Origin: Anaerolineae bacterium
GTDB taxonomy: Bacteria; Chloroflexota; Anaerolineae; Aggregatilineales; J027
Length of the DNA stretch: 64,000 nucleotides
Assembly (NCBI GenBank): GCA_019913005.1
Contig: JAIOHL010000281.1
Coordinates: forward strand, 31,150-95,149
Direction of reading: 5' to 3'
In this document: positions 40,584 to 49,700 of the stretch, piece after piece
Position numbering within the stretch: the stretch's first letter is position 1
Layout of the letters: each line of letters begins with the position of its first letter
The notes under the pieces: model-generated
What the model saw: the letters and a program-made list of their open reading frames with translations, nothing else
What the model was told of the DNA's origin: nothing
The model's database searches: none
Program-made: the position numbers and the translations under genes

Positions 40584-41021
40584 TTACTTGGTCGTTTCTG
40601 CGAGAATCGAAATATCGTAATTCATTTGGCGCAGGAGGGTATACATATCAAAATACATGCGCTCGCCCCAAAATTTATCGCCTACCAGTGGGAACATAAT
40701 AATCAGCGGAAAAGTGATGTATTTGCCGGAAGGGGGGAGATTGAACAATGGTCCAGTGTGTGTCCCGGTAAACACCGATTCTTCAATCACCATCGCTTCG
40801 TCAATGGTTACGCTTTTGAGGTTAAAATTGGCATCGGGCATCCCATCAAACAGCCCCTGATAAAATGAGGCCACGCCCTCTTTGCCGCGATATTCGAGAC
40901 CCGTCGCCATGATGATATACAGCGGGTCTTCCACCAATGTCGCCAGCAAACCGGGGATGTCGCGCCGATTTTCGGCCAAGACGTGTTTTTGCCACAAGCG
41001 CTTGTTATAGTGCAGGGACAT
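40584..41021 (-). CDS. SnoaL-like / NTF2-fold protein
   Basis: 145 residues. The pattern NKRLWQKHVLAENRRDIPGLLATLVEDPLYIIMATG, then GKEGVASFYQGLFDGMPDANFNLKSVTIDE and VFTGTHTGPLF matches SnoaL-like (polyketide cyclase/ketosteroid isomerase-related) cone-shaped folds. Many of these are enzymes for small substrates or ligand binders; no catalytic residue is certain here. First gene of a small minus-strand operon; the membrane protein follows after 2 bases. Confidence 0.8.
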   Translation of the reverse strand: MSLHYNKRLWQKHVLAENRRDIPGLLATLVEDPLYIIMATGLEYRGKEGVASFYQGLFDGMPDANFNLKSVTIDEAMVIEESVFTGTHTGPLFNLPPSGKYITFPLIIMFPLVGDKFWGERMYFDMYTLLRQMNYDISILAETTK

Positions 41022-41186
41022 GGGAATTCCTCGATGAAATTCAATTGCCGTTTAGGACACAATTGGGTCATTATAGCGTAGTGACCAGCCCCTACCAAGA
41101 CGGAAAACCGCCCGTGCTTTCTTAAATCTCACCATAAAGGGCATTCAATTATACTTGAGAGTATATTTCAGCGAGGGCTAGAGACT

Positions 41187-42404
41187 ATGAAAAGAAGTAT
41201 CGCATTTCTCGTTTTCACAGCCATATTATTGAATTTTTCCTACCACCCAGCGAAAGCCCAGCAAAATGGTGAACCTCTTTTGATTTTGCAACATGAAGGG
41301 GTTAAGGAAGCCGCATGGAGTCCAGATGAAACCCGCATTTTATCATGGTCAATTGATAAGGAAACCATCATTGTATGGGATGCCACTTCGGGAAATGCCT
41401 TGCTTAACCTGTTTCATGGTGGCTTACGAGGTGCTATATGGAACTCCGATGCGAGTAAGATTTTGAGTTGGGGTTGGGATAGCACAGTGAAAATATGGGA
41501 CTTCCAGACGGGCGAAAACCTTTTAACACTACAACACGATAGTCAGGTGAGCAAAGCATTTTGGAATGCCAATGAAACCCGTTTACTTTCGTGGTCGCAT
41601 TTAGGGACTGTGTATGTATGGGATGCCCTCAACGGCGAAAACCTGCTTGAACTTCACCACGACACCTTTCTTTGGGGGGTGAAGTGGAATACTGATGAGA
41701 GTCAGATACTTACATGGGGGCAAAGTGATGAAGTTTATGTTTGGAATACTATAAGCCAAGAAAAGCATTTGAAGTTGCATCATAAGGCTGAGACTTGGGT
41801 TGTACAGGCTTTTTGGAATCATGACGAAAGCGTTATCCTTTCTTGGGGATGGGATGACACTGTGCGCTTGTGGAATGCCGATACAGGTGCGCCTATCTTG
41901 TTGCTGAGACTTGAGGAACGCGGCATTATGGGAGCGACTTGGAACTCCGATGAGAGCCAAATCCTCACATGGTCATATGGTAGAGCTACTGTGTGGGACA
42001 GTAAGACAGGTGAGGTTCTTTTTACTTTAGAACACCCTTTAGATACAGTATCAGATGCCCATTGGAGTCCAACAGAAGATCGCATTTTGACCGCAACAGA
42101 GCGTGGGGCTATTGCTATTTGGAATGCCAAAACAGGCAACAAAATCCTCGATTTGAACTATTCTGAACTAAAAGCAGATGAGGATCCATGGTTTTTACAA
42201 ATAGCTTGGAGTAGAGGAGAAAATCTGATATTAGTATGGTCGCAAATCAATGATGGAATTATCTTGGATGCTCTTGACGGAAGTTTGTTGCAAGTCATGA
42301 GTCACAATATAGGTATTTGGGGAGTTGCTTGGAATGCCGATGAAAGCCGAATTTTGACTTGCGGCAGAGATGGATTAATCAAGATTTGGCAATCGCCAGC
42401 GTGA
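41187..42404 (+). CDS. Secreted WD40-repeat beta-propeller protein
   Basis: 405 residues. A signal peptide (IAFLVFTAILLNFSYHPAKA) ends near residue 25. At least eight repeats of about 40 residues follow, each with a WSPDE/WNxDES-like turn, I(L)SW strand and VWDxxTG end (for example AAWSPDETRILSW and VKIWDFQTGENL). Such propellers serve as protein-binding platforms. The N-terminal leader suggests export. The coding sequence is more AT-rich than its neighbours. GAGGG lies about 9 bases before the ATG. A strong hairpin follows that also ends sigA on the other strand. Confidence 0.92.
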   Translation: MKRSIAFLVFTAILLNFSYHPAKAQQNGEPLLILQHEGVKEAAWSPDETRILSWSIDKETIIVWDATSGNALLNLFHGGLRGAIWNSDASKILSWGWDSTVKIWDFQTGENLLTLQHDSQVSKAFWNANETRLLSWSHLGTVYVWDALNGENLLELHHDTFLWGVKWNTDESQILTWGQSDEVYVWNTISQEKHLKLHHKAETWVVQAFWNHDESVILSWGWDDTVRLWNADTGAPILLLRLEERGIMGATWNSDESQILTWSYGRATVWDSKTGEVLFTLEHPLDTVSDAHWSPTEDRILTATERGAIAIWNAKTGNKILDLNYSELKADEDPWFLQIAWSRGENLILVWSQINDGIILDALDGSLLQVMSHNIGIWGVAWNADESRILTCGRDGLIKIWQSPA

Positions 42405-42407
42405 AAA

Positions 42408-42427
42408 GAGCCGGGGGTGTCCGGCTC
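42408..42427 (-). terminator. Terminator of sigA (and possibly of the WD40 gene)
   Basis: GAGCCGG (42408-42414) and CCGGCTC (42421-42427) pair perfectly around GGGTGT. On the minus strand TTTTC follows, so it fits sigA termination best. On the plus strand no T-tract follows, but the hairpin lies right after the WD40 stop. Confidence 0.7.
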
Positions 42428-42472
42428 CGTTGGTGTCTATTCAGTTGTAGAGGGTACGGCTCCCATACCCAC

Positions 42473-43639
42473 TTAATTCAGATAATCGCGGAGATTGTGG
42501 GCAAGACGCGGGTGGCGCAAACGACGCAGCGCTTCTTTTTCAAGCTGGCGGATGCGTTCGCGGCTGAGACCAAATTTGTTGGCGATTTCTTCCAACGTGT
42601 GCGGCTCACCCCCACCCAACCCAAAGCGCAAACGCAAAATATGGCTTTGACGCGGGGTTAATTCACTCAAAACTTCTTCGATGGTTTCCTGAAGCAGATG
42701 TTGGGTCGCGGATTCTACCGGGCTAGGCGTATCTTGGTCTTCGATAAAATCGCCAAATTCGCTGTCGCCATCATCCCCAACAGGCCGTTCCAGTGCAATC
42801 GCGTGCTGACTGGCGTCCATCATGCTGCGGACGTTCTCGGCGGGCATCCCCATTTCGATCGCAATTTCTTCCGGTGAGGGCCGGCGACCCAATTTTTGTT
42901 CCAGTGTTTGGGCGGTGCGATACATTTGGCGGATACGTTCGGTCATGTGGAGGGGAATACGGATCGTGCGGGTTTTTTGGGCAAGGGCACGGGTGATGGC
43001 TTGGCGAATCCACCATGTCGCATAGGTGCTAAAGCGATTGCCGCGCTTGTAATCATACTTATCTACGGCACGCATCAGGCCAACGTTGCCCTCTTGGATG
43101 AGATCGGGGAAGGGAAGCCCTTGTCCCATATAACGCTTGGCGATGCTGACCACCAGACGAGTATTGGCCCGTCCCAAGTGTTCACGGGCGGATTGCCCAT
43201 CAAAAATCAGGCTATCCATTTCCGCTAACTTGTTAGGATCAAAACTGTGTCGGCCAAGTGCTTCGAGCTTTTCCGCTAATTCTTTACCCCGCTCGATTCG
43301 TTTGGCAAGTTCAATTTCTTCATCGGCAGTAAGCAGTGGTTCTTGAGCCATTTGACGGAAGTATAGGCCTACTGGATCATCGGGAGAAACCGCATTGATG
43401 TCGCCAACTTCCGGGTCACGAATTTGCTCTGGCTCGAACTCTTCATCTACATCTACTGCCGTATCAGCCACAACTGCATCGTTGTCGTCTTGACGGAGTT
43501 CAATCCCAAGATCATCCAGTTCGTCCAGAACAGCCTCTATAGCTCCAACGTCCTCTCCTTCGGCTTCAATCACCTCCAGCACATCTTCGAACGTTACATA
43601 GCCACGCCGATCTGCCCGGTTCATTAGTTCCTGAATCAC
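42473..43639 (-). CDS. sigA: RNA polymerase primary sigma factor (SigA/RpoD)
   Basis: 388 residues. A short region 1.1-like N-terminus (GYVTFEDVLEVIEAEGEDVGAIE) precedes region 1.2 (DPVGLYFRQMAQEPLLT), region 2 (NTRLVVSIAKRYMGQGLPFPDLIQEGNVGLMRAVDKYDY then FSTYATWWIRQAITRAL), region 3 (RIPLHMTERIRQM...RPSPEEIA) and region 4 (LTPRQSHILRLRFGL...SRERIRQLEKEALRRL). All promoter-contact residues of a group 1 factor are in place, so it recognises TTGACA/TATAAT-type promoters. It is divergent from the bactofilin-like gene, across 326 bases. Confidence 0.97.
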   Translation of the reverse strand: MIQELMNRADRRGYVTFEDVLEVIEAEGEDVGAIEAVLDELDDLGIELRQDDNDAVVADTAVDVDEEFEPEQIRDPEVGDINAVSPDDPVGLYFRQMAQEPLLTADEEIELAKRIERGKELAEKLEALGRHSFDPNKLAEMDSLIFDGQSAREHLGRANTRLVVSIAKRYMGQGLPFPDLIQEGNVGLMRAVDKYDYKRGNRFSTYATWWIRQAITRALAQKTRTIRIPLHMTERIRQMYRTAQTLEQKLGRRPSPEEIAIEMGMPAENVRSMMDASQHAIALERPVGDDGDSEFGDFIEDQDTPSPVESATQHLLQETIEEVLSELTPRQSHILRLRFGLGGGEPHTLEEIANKFGLSRERIRQLEKEALRRLRHPRLAHNLRDYLN

Positions 43640-43965
43640 GTGCGTCTATGGCCTCCTTCGATTGTTTGATTTGGCTGCCCAACACCTATTTATGCTGCGA
43701 GGGAGCAGGTTTATGTTGGGTGGGTTTTGTTAGGTAAGAGTGGTAACTCATGCCCCTTTGTATAAACGATTAAAACTCATTGTAGCATAGTTTGTTGGGG
43801 ACTGGAAGTATCCGCAAAACAGGAATTTATGTACTTCGAAACTTGACAAACCATCTTTTTTATCTGGATTCTGTAACTGTTTATACGCAGCAATTGGGGT
43901 AAAATGCTCACCTATCCGTCACAAATATGGAATTGGTGATTTTTTCCAATTAGGAATAAGCCTTC
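43640..43965. other. Divergent promoter region of sigA and the bactofilin-like gene, 326 bases
   Basis: On the minus strand TACAAT (43779-43784, read as ATTGTA on the plus strand) is a candidate -10 box for sigA. On the plus strand TTGACA (43843-43848) is a clear -35, but its -10 partner is weak. An inverted repeat AATTGG...CCAATT (about 43932-43952) precedes the start at 43966. No gene seen. Confidence 0.45.
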
Positions 43966-45546
43966 ATGTCACAGCCATCCAAACTTCCTCGATCCTATCG
44001 TCCTGCTCGTTCGCTGCTGCGCCGTATATTGCTGCGGCTGAGTGCGCTGGTGGTAGGACTGCTGGTTTCCATTATGGGACTTGGGGTAGGGATTGTCGAA
44101 GCCTCGGATGGGATGCGGGGGGATGACTGTGAAATCCGCCGAGGGGAAATCATTGACCATGACTTTTATTTCTTCTGCAATAATCTGACGATTCGTGGCA
44201 CGATTCAAGGTGATTTGGTGGGGGTAGCCTCACGGGTAAACTTGACTCGTGAGGGTCGGGTCATGGGGGATATTTTGGTCTTGGCTGGGCAGTTAACCAT
44301 ACAAGGCGAGGTCTCGGATGACATCCGGTTTGGGGGGGCAGAGCTAGAAATTACAGATCGGGCCGTCTTGCCCAACCCCACGTCGGATATTTTAGCGGGC
44401 GCGATTAGTGTAGATATTGCGAAGGGTGCTTATGTTCCCGGCGATATTTTGATGCTTGGGTATCAAACCATTATCAATGGGCATGTGGGCGGCAGCGTGG
44501 ATTTTCAGGGACAGGCGTTGGTGATTGAAGGTGTGGTAGAAGGTGATGTAGATGCCATTGTAGGCGACCCCCGCGAAGAAACCAGCCGCCGCACGTTTCA
44601 GATTTTGCCCTATTCGATTAATTTGCGGGGTAATGGTCTGACGATTGGCAATGAAGCTGCCATCCGGGGGCATTTGATCTATGAAGGGACGCAGCGGGCC
44701 AATATTCCACGTAATACCGTTTTGGGAACTGTTGAATATCGGCGAGTGCGCGAGAACAACAATATCACGGAGGCCCAACGCCCTGACACATTTTTGAGCA
44801 TTATGTGGACCTATTTTGCCCGCACGATGCAAGATAGCATCTCATTGATTTTGATCGGCATTTTGGCCCTGCAAGCGACCCCTGTGCTGATGGTTGAATC
44901 GGGACGGCGGGTGCGACGGGCGTTTATCCCAGCCGCAAGTTGGGGCTTTATTCTATTTTTCCTGTCATTCCCGCTGGCCCTGCTGCTGATGATTTTTAGC
45001 ATCTTGATGGCGATGCTCATTTTGGTGCTGACTTTGGGTGAAGTAACCCTTAGCATCATCCTGATGGTTTTTTTGGTTACGCTCAACATTGTAGTGATCG
45101 GTGGATTCTGGTTTTTGCTGGTCTTTTTAGGTCGGGCCATCACTTGTTTTGTCATTGGATACTCGATTGTACAGGGTGTCCGCTATTATCTTGCCAGCCG
45201 GGTTGCTGGCCCGGATGACCCCCCTATTTTTATCCCCCCGCTGACAACCCGCCGCCAGCGCTGGATGGCAATGGCGATAGGTGTATTGACGGTTTCGTTG
45301 ATTGCCAATGTCCCGATTTCGCTGCCCTTACCGATTGAGTTATTTTTGCAAGGCGCGGTGGCTTTTGCAGGTTTAGGCGCAATCTTTATGTATGGACGCG
45401 ACGTGTGGCATATAACAGAAACCAAAGGCCGGGGTGGCTGGATTCCAACCATCTCCCGCATGACCATTCCGCCATTAGAAGACGGCAGTGATATTCCATT
45501 GGGTATGGATAATTTGCCCGAAGGGTTTAGGGGTTTCCCCGATTAA
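43966..45546 (+). CDS. Bactofilin-like beta-helix protein with polytopic C-terminal domain
   Basis: 526 residues. A hydrophobic N-terminus (about 25-45) acts as leader or anchor. Residues about 55-270 contain short repeats of the polymer-forming type (LTIRGTIQGDLVG, VMGDILVLAGQLTIQGEVSDDI, YVPGDILMLGYQTIINGHVGGSVDF, VIEGVVEGDVDAIVG), which form a right-handed beta-helix as in bactofilins. The second half holds about six membrane helices. The combination suggests a membrane-bound scaffold outside the cell, possibly for cell-shape or envelope structures. AGGAAT lies 9 bases in front of the ATG. Confidence 0.8.
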   Translation: MSQPSKLPRSYRPARSLLRRILLRLSALVVGLLVSIMGLGVGIVEASDGMRGDDCEIRRGEIIDHDFYFFCNNLTIRGTIQGDLVGVASRVNLTREGRVMGDILVLAGQLTIQGEVSDDIRFGGAELEITDRAVLPNPTSDILAGAISVDIAKGAYVPGDILMLGYQTIINGHVGGSVDFQGQALVIEGVVEGDVDAIVGDPREETSRRTFQILPYSINLRGNGLTIGNEAAIRGHLIYEGTQRANIPRNTVLGTVEYRRVRENNNITEAQRPDTFLSIMWTYFARTMQDSISLILIGILALQATPVLMVESGRRVRRAFIPAASWGFILFFLSFPLALLLMIFSILMAMLILVLTLGEVTLSIILMVFLVTLNIVVIGGFWFLLVFLGRAITCFVIGYSIVQGVRYYLASRVAGPDDPPIFIPPLTTRRQRWMAMAIGVLTVSLIANVPISLPLPIELFLQGAVAFAGLGAIFMYGRDVWHITETKGRGGWIPTISRMTIPPLEDGSDIPLGMDNLPEGFRGFPD

Positions 45547-45666
45547 CAGAACGGGAATTGAATTGTCATATTGATGACCGGTTGAAAAATTTGGGGGATT
45601 GCTCCACAATAGCGTGAATAAATCCCAGACAGCATTTGGATAGTAATTTAGGGTGAAAGGAGTCCC

Positions 45667-45701
45667 GCAGGGTTTGAGGATCGTATCGTAAAAACCCCTG
45701 C
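45667..45701 (+). promoter_or_regulatory. Hairpin between a ribosome site and the start of the peptidase gene
   Basis: GCAGGGTTT (45667-45675) pairs with AAACCCCTGC (45692-45701), with one extra C. It lies between GAAAGGAG (45655-45662) and the ATG at 45716. Folding would bring the ribosome site nearer to the start. There is no other ribosome site. Confidence 0.35.
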
Positions 45702-45715
45702 CCAATAACTTACCT

Positions 45716-47014
45716 ATGATGAAAAAAGGCCGACGTAATTTAGTCCCAATTGTACTTTCGATAGCCCTCCTGTTGATGATGTTTGCCGCGATGAGTTTTC
45801 AGGCGATTGCCCAAAGCGGCGCAACAGCAACCCCGACCCCATCTGATGATTCAAATGGTGGGGCTACAGAACCCCGTGATTATTATGCCGACCCCGCTAG
45901 TTCTACTGGGGACGCTGAATGGACAATTGAAGAACGTAGTTTCACCAGCAACTATCCGAATGGGTTCCAATTCTCGGCCCGTGTCAGCAGCAGTAAAGGG
46001 GATATTGAGAACGCAACCGTGATGTGGTCACATGCTCCACGTAATCAGGGCCGCCGCGCCGCCACCTATGACGAAAGCACGGGGTTGTTTACGTCGGTCT
46101 ATGACAACAGTGAAGGCACACCCCCTTGGGTTGCAGTCAATTATCGCTGGCTGCTTACCGATACGGCTGGCAATACCTATCGTAGCGAGTGGTTCATGGG
46201 TGAAGAATATTATGACGATCCCAGCCAATGGGAACGCTTTGAATCTGAGGACATCATCGTCTTTGTTGAAGAAGGCTTGCCAGAAGATACTGGTCAGCAA
46301 ACCCTAGACGCAATGGCAGCCCAACGTGAAACCTACCGCCAAGCGTGGGGTGATGTCCTTTCCTACCGTCCGCGTGCCATTCTGTTTTCCAACCGCGCTT
46401 CGTTTGATGAATGGCGTGTTGGGCAAGGCAATCCGAATGTGATTGGTCAGACCAATGCGGCGTGGGGTGGTATTGTGCAGGTCGTTTCTGGCGGTGGGGT
46501 CATTGACCTTGCGTGGGGCACTGTTTTGCATGAAGTCGGTCATCTTTATCAAGACGAATTTGTACCCGCTGGTTTACCGGTAGCGACTTGGCAGAATGAA
46601 GGCAACGCCACCCTCTTTGAACTGTACCAGATGTATGATTATGAACAGCGGGTGCGTGATCTGGCGGCGAGTGGTCAACTACCTGCTCTACTCATTGGCT
46701 CTGGGCCAAGCCAAAATTCACAGGGGCCAGATGGACGCAATCGTTTAGGCTACGACATGGGCTATGTATTTTATAAGTGGTTTGTCGAAGTCTATGGTCT
46801 TGATGCTCACCGCCAATTGACCGAGATGCTTGGGCCTAGTGTCGGGTTTAACGCTGCGCTCGAACAGGTGACGGGTTTAACCACCCAAGAAATTGAACGT
46901 CGCTGGCGGACGTGGCTTGGGGCTTCAGCGGATGCACCAACGCCCATTCCAATTCCAACCATGCGCTTCCCACCAACCGTTACGCCGTTTATCTTCCCAA
47001 CGGCTTCTAATTAG
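45716..47014 (+). CDS. Secreted MA-family (gluzincin-like) metallopeptidase
   Basis: 432 residues. A signal peptide (VLSIALLLMMFAAMSFQAIA) ends near residue 33, followed by a short Ser/Thr/Pro linker. The zinc site HEVGH is at residues 272-276 with an acidic NEGNATLFELYQM downstream, as in peptidase MA-like proteins of the gluzincin group. A beta-rich N-terminal domain (residues 60-190) precedes the catalytic core. The end is Pro-rich. It probably cleaves extracellular proteins. The next gene is a paralogue without the zinc site. No good ribosome site directly before the ATG. Confidence 0.85.
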   Translation: MMKKGRRNLVPIVLSIALLLMMFAAMSFQAIAQSGATATPTPSDDSNGGATEPRDYYADPASSTGDAEWTIEERSFTSNYPNGFQFSARVSSSKGDIENATVMWSHAPRNQGRRAATYDESTGLFTSVYDNSEGTPPWVAVNYRWLLTDTAGNTYRSEWFMGEEYYDDPSQWERFESEDIIVFVEEGLPEDTGQQTLDAMAAQRETYRQAWGDVLSYRPRAILFSNRASFDEWRVGQGNPNVIGQTNAAWGGIVQVVSGGGVIDLAWGTVLHEVGHLYQDEFVPAGLPVATWQNEGNATLFELYQMYDYEQRVRDLAASGQLPALLIGSGPSQNSQGPDGRNRLGYDMGYVFYKWFVEVYGLDAHRQLTEMLGPSVGFNAALEQVTGLTTQEIERRWRTWLGASADAPTPIPIPTMRFPPTVTPFIFPTASN

Positions 47015-47034
47015 ACAGTTTAGGGCGACCTCCC

Positions 47035-48588
47035 ATGCAAAAAACCTATCGGCTCTCTCGTTGGTTCCTTATTGGACTGGTCGCCCTTAGCTTTTTGGCG
47101 TCCTCCCGGATTGCAGCGCAAGATAATGGTGAAGACGATTTTGTTGTCAGCCATCGGGCGCTGGTGGTAATGCCCTCGGTCATTCGTTTTCGGATCCGAG
47201 TCGTGGCGACCCGTGACGAAGTGGCTGAGATTAAATTGGCGGTGCGGGAAGATGAAACCCTTCTGCAAACTTTTGATGTCACCACGCCGCTGGATAACCT
47301 TTTTATTGATTTTGACGACGAGACCGAATACGAAATCGTGTGGGATATTCGGGGTGTGCCACTGCGTCCGTTTCTCAGTACCCTGACGTATGAATTTGAG
47401 GTGACAACTACCGATGGCGAGACTGCTGCTGTTGAGAATGAATTCATTTTTCAGCATGATACAATCGAGCAGTGGCAGTTAGTTGAAGGGGACACCCTGC
47501 AAATTTATGCACTGGGGGACGTGGTTGACTGGTCAAATCATTTACCCGGATTAGAACAATCCCTCGCCTTGCTGCGTGAAAATACCGGGTTTGCTGCCCC
47601 CGTCGGTTTGATGATCTATCCAGCCGATACCCAATTTTGTACGGAAGGTGAGGTTCCCGAAGATACGCCGGATGCGCCTCCGCCATTGGTGGTGATGTCG
47701 GAAGACCGTGCTTTCCCCTGTGACCCCGCCGACATGACAAGGTTTTATGCTAACAGTGATTTGGTGATCGCCTATGTAGGAGCCAGCAATTTTTATGATC
47801 GAGAGAGCGAGGCCTTTGCACCGCTGTTTGATATAGTCTATTCAACTCGTTGGGAAAATGCCGAAGTGCCTGCGTGGTTCAGGGTGGGCCTGCGTCAGCT
47901 ATACAATCGCTTCAGTCAGGGCCAGTCTATAGCAAGGATTAAACAAGCCTTACAAGAAGATCGGATGCTATCCTTAGCCCAAATGGAAACCCTGCCCGCT
48001 GAAGATAGTGAGGATATGGACTTGTGGCAAGCACAAGCCTACGGATTCACACTCTTTCTTGCTGATGTGTACGGCGCATCTGCCCCCTTTGAGATTGCCA
48101 AAGCGGTATCCCCCACCTTGTCTTTGAATCATGCGATTCAGCAAACCACAGCCCAAACTGTAACCCGTCTATATTCCTTTTGGTTAACGTGGCTGGACAC
48201 ACAGAAAGCAATTGCCGCAGCAGGCTGGAATCCCTATCTGGAAACCACACCTACGCCTGTTCCGACCCGTACCGCGACTTCCATTCCGCCAACGCATACA
48301 CCACGCCCCACCGCCACCGTTACCTTGACGCCGACTTCGACGTATCGGGGCGATTTTGTGCCGACGGTGTTCAGGGCAACCAACGCGCCGCCGACGCTGC
48401 CGCCAACCCGAACCTCCACGCCCCTACCACCCGGTAGCCTAAACCCAACACCGACGCCGCGCCCTGCCAACAATGATGAAGAGAGCAGTGGAGGGGTGTG
48501 TGGCACAGGTATTGGAGCGGTGCTTATTCCGGCCTTTGGCATCGTTTGGATGAATCAAAAGAAGCGAAAGCAAGCTAGACCTAGCTAA
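47035..48588 (+). CDS. Degenerate paralogue of the MA-type peptidase
   Basis: 517 residues. A signal peptide (WFLIGLVALSFLASSRIAA) starts the protein. The core aligns in layout to the peptidase upstream: an N-terminal beta domain (RVVATRDEVAEIKLAV...), then WENAEVPAWFRVGLRQLYNRFSQG, corresponding to the PAW-EG part of peptidase MA proteins, but no HExxH is found. So it is probably not an active zinc protease. A stalk rich in TPTPVPTRT follows, and a C-terminal TM helix with a basic tail (GTGIGAVLIPAFGIVWMNQKKRKQ). It starts 20 bases after its neighbour. Confidence 0.8.
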   Translation: MQKTYRLSRWFLIGLVALSFLASSRIAAQDNGEDDFVVSHRALVVMPSVIRFRIRVVATRDEVAEIKLAVREDETLLQTFDVTTPLDNLFIDFDDETEYEIVWDIRGVPLRPFLSTLTYEFEVTTTDGETAAVENEFIFQHDTIEQWQLVEGDTLQIYALGDVVDWSNHLPGLEQSLALLRENTGFAAPVGLMIYPADTQFCTEGEVPEDTPDAPPPLVVMSEDRAFPCDPADMTRFYANSDLVIAYVGASNFYDRESEAFAPLFDIVYSTRWENAEVPAWFRVGLRQLYNRFSQGQSIARIKQALQEDRMLSLAQMETLPAEDSEDMDLWQAQAYGFTLFLADVYGASAPFEIAKAVSPTLSLNHAIQQTTAQTVTRLYSFWLTWLDTQKAIAAAGWNPYLETTPTPVPTRTATSIPPTHTPRPTATVTLTPTSTYRGDFVPTVFRATNAPPTLPPTRTSTPLPPGSLNPTPTPRPANNDEESSGGVCGTGIGAVLIPAFGIVWMNQKKRKQARPS

Positions 48589-48594
48589 AAATCC

Positions 48595-49665
48595 ATGACA
48601 GAATCTACCCGCATCAATCTCTATGATTTATCACTGACGGGCTTACAAGATGTGTTGACCCGTTGGGGCGAACCCAAATTTCGCGCCAAACAGGTTTGGG
48701 AATGGCTGTATATCCATAAAGCCAGTGATTTTGAGCAAATGACCAATCTGCCCGCCAAACTGCGCGAACGCTTGACAGCGGAAGCCTGTATTGGCGTCTT
48801 AACCATTGCCGCCGAAAAAGAAGCCCGTGATGGCACACTCAAACGCCTTTATCGCCTAAGTGATGGGCAGTTTATTGAAAGTGTGCTGATGATTTACGAC
48901 GATGGTCGGCGGACGGCTTGCATCAGTACCCAAGCAGGCTGCGCGATGGGCTGTGTATTTTGTGCGACGGGTCAGATGGGGTTTGCCCGTCACCTGACCG
49001 CCGGGGAAATTGTTGAGCAGGCTATCCGTTTTGCGCGGATTTTGGAGGCCGATGGAGACCGTTTGAGTAATGTGGTCTTGATGGGCATGGGGGAGCCGCT
49101 GCACAACTACGATGCGACCCTAGAAGCTATTCATCGTATGACTGCACCGGATGGCTTGGGGATTGGACAGCGCCATATCACCCTCAGCACAGTCGGGCTG
49201 GTTCCAGCGATTCGACGTTTTGCCGATGAAGACCTTCAAGTGAAATTGGCGATCAGCCTACATGCCGCGACGGATGAAGAGCGCAATGCCTTGTTGCCAG
49301 TCAACAAACGCTGGCCCCTCAGTGAACTCATGGCAGCCTGTCGTTACTATATCGAAAAAACAGGCCGACGCCTAACCTTTGAATGGGCCTTGATTCAGGG
49401 CGAAAATGATACAGTGGAGCAGGCTTCCCGGTTAGGATTTTTGCTGAAAGGCCTGCTGTGTCATGTCAACCTTATCCCCTTAAACCCCACGACGGGTTAT
49501 GAAGGCCAGCCCTCCAATCCTGAACGGGTCAAGGCGTTTATGGATACCTTGAATCTCTATGGCGTCAGTAGCTCGATTCGGGTTCGGCGTGGCATCGAAA
49601 TCAACGCAGGCTGTGGTCAATTAAAGGCGGAAGTGATCCAAAAAAACAAAAAGGGCGATTCTTAG
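48595..49665 (+). CDS. rlmN: 23S rRNA/tRNA adenine C2-methyltransferase RlmN
   Basis: 356 residues. Radical-SAM cluster cysteines C116, C120 and C123 (CAMGCVFC), the catalytic Cys109 at RTACIST, and the methyl-carrier Cys340 in EINAGCGQL; spacing matches the E. coli enzyme (118/125/129/132/355). The N-terminal domain begins LYDLSLTGLQDVLTRWGEP. It methylates A2503 of 23S rRNA and also some tRNAs. It begins 6 bases after the previous gene, and its last codons overlap the terminator of the histidine kinase gene on the other strand. Confidence 0.97.
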   Translation: MTESTRINLYDLSLTGLQDVLTRWGEPKFRAKQVWEWLYIHKASDFEQMTNLPAKLRERLTAEACIGVLTIAAEKEARDGTLKRLYRLSDGQFIESVLMIYDDGRRTACISTQAGCAMGCVFCATGQMGFARHLTAGEIVEQAIRFARILEADGDRLSNVVLMGMGEPLHNYDATLEAIHRMTAPDGLGIGQRHITLSTVGLVPAIRRFADEDLQVKLAISLHAATDEERNALLPVNKRWPLSELMAACRYYIEKTGRRLTFEWALIQGENDTVEQASRLGFLLKGLLCHVNLIPLNPTTGYEGQPSNPERVKAFMDTLNLYGVSSSIRVRRGIEINAGCGQLKAEVIQKNKKGDS

Positions 49666-49676
49666 CAAACCGCCCT
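49652..49676 (-). terminator. Terminator of the GAF histidine kinase gene, inside the end of rlmN
   Basis: On the minus strand AGGGCG pairs with CGCCCT across a 13-nt loop, and TTTTTGTTTTTTT follows. Positions 49652-49657 and 49671-49676 form the stem. The T-tract is the complement of the A-rich Lys/Asn codons at the end of rlmN, and the stop codon is in the loop. Confidence 0.82.
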
Positions 49677-49700
49677 GAATGAAGCCTCGACGTTGAAAAG

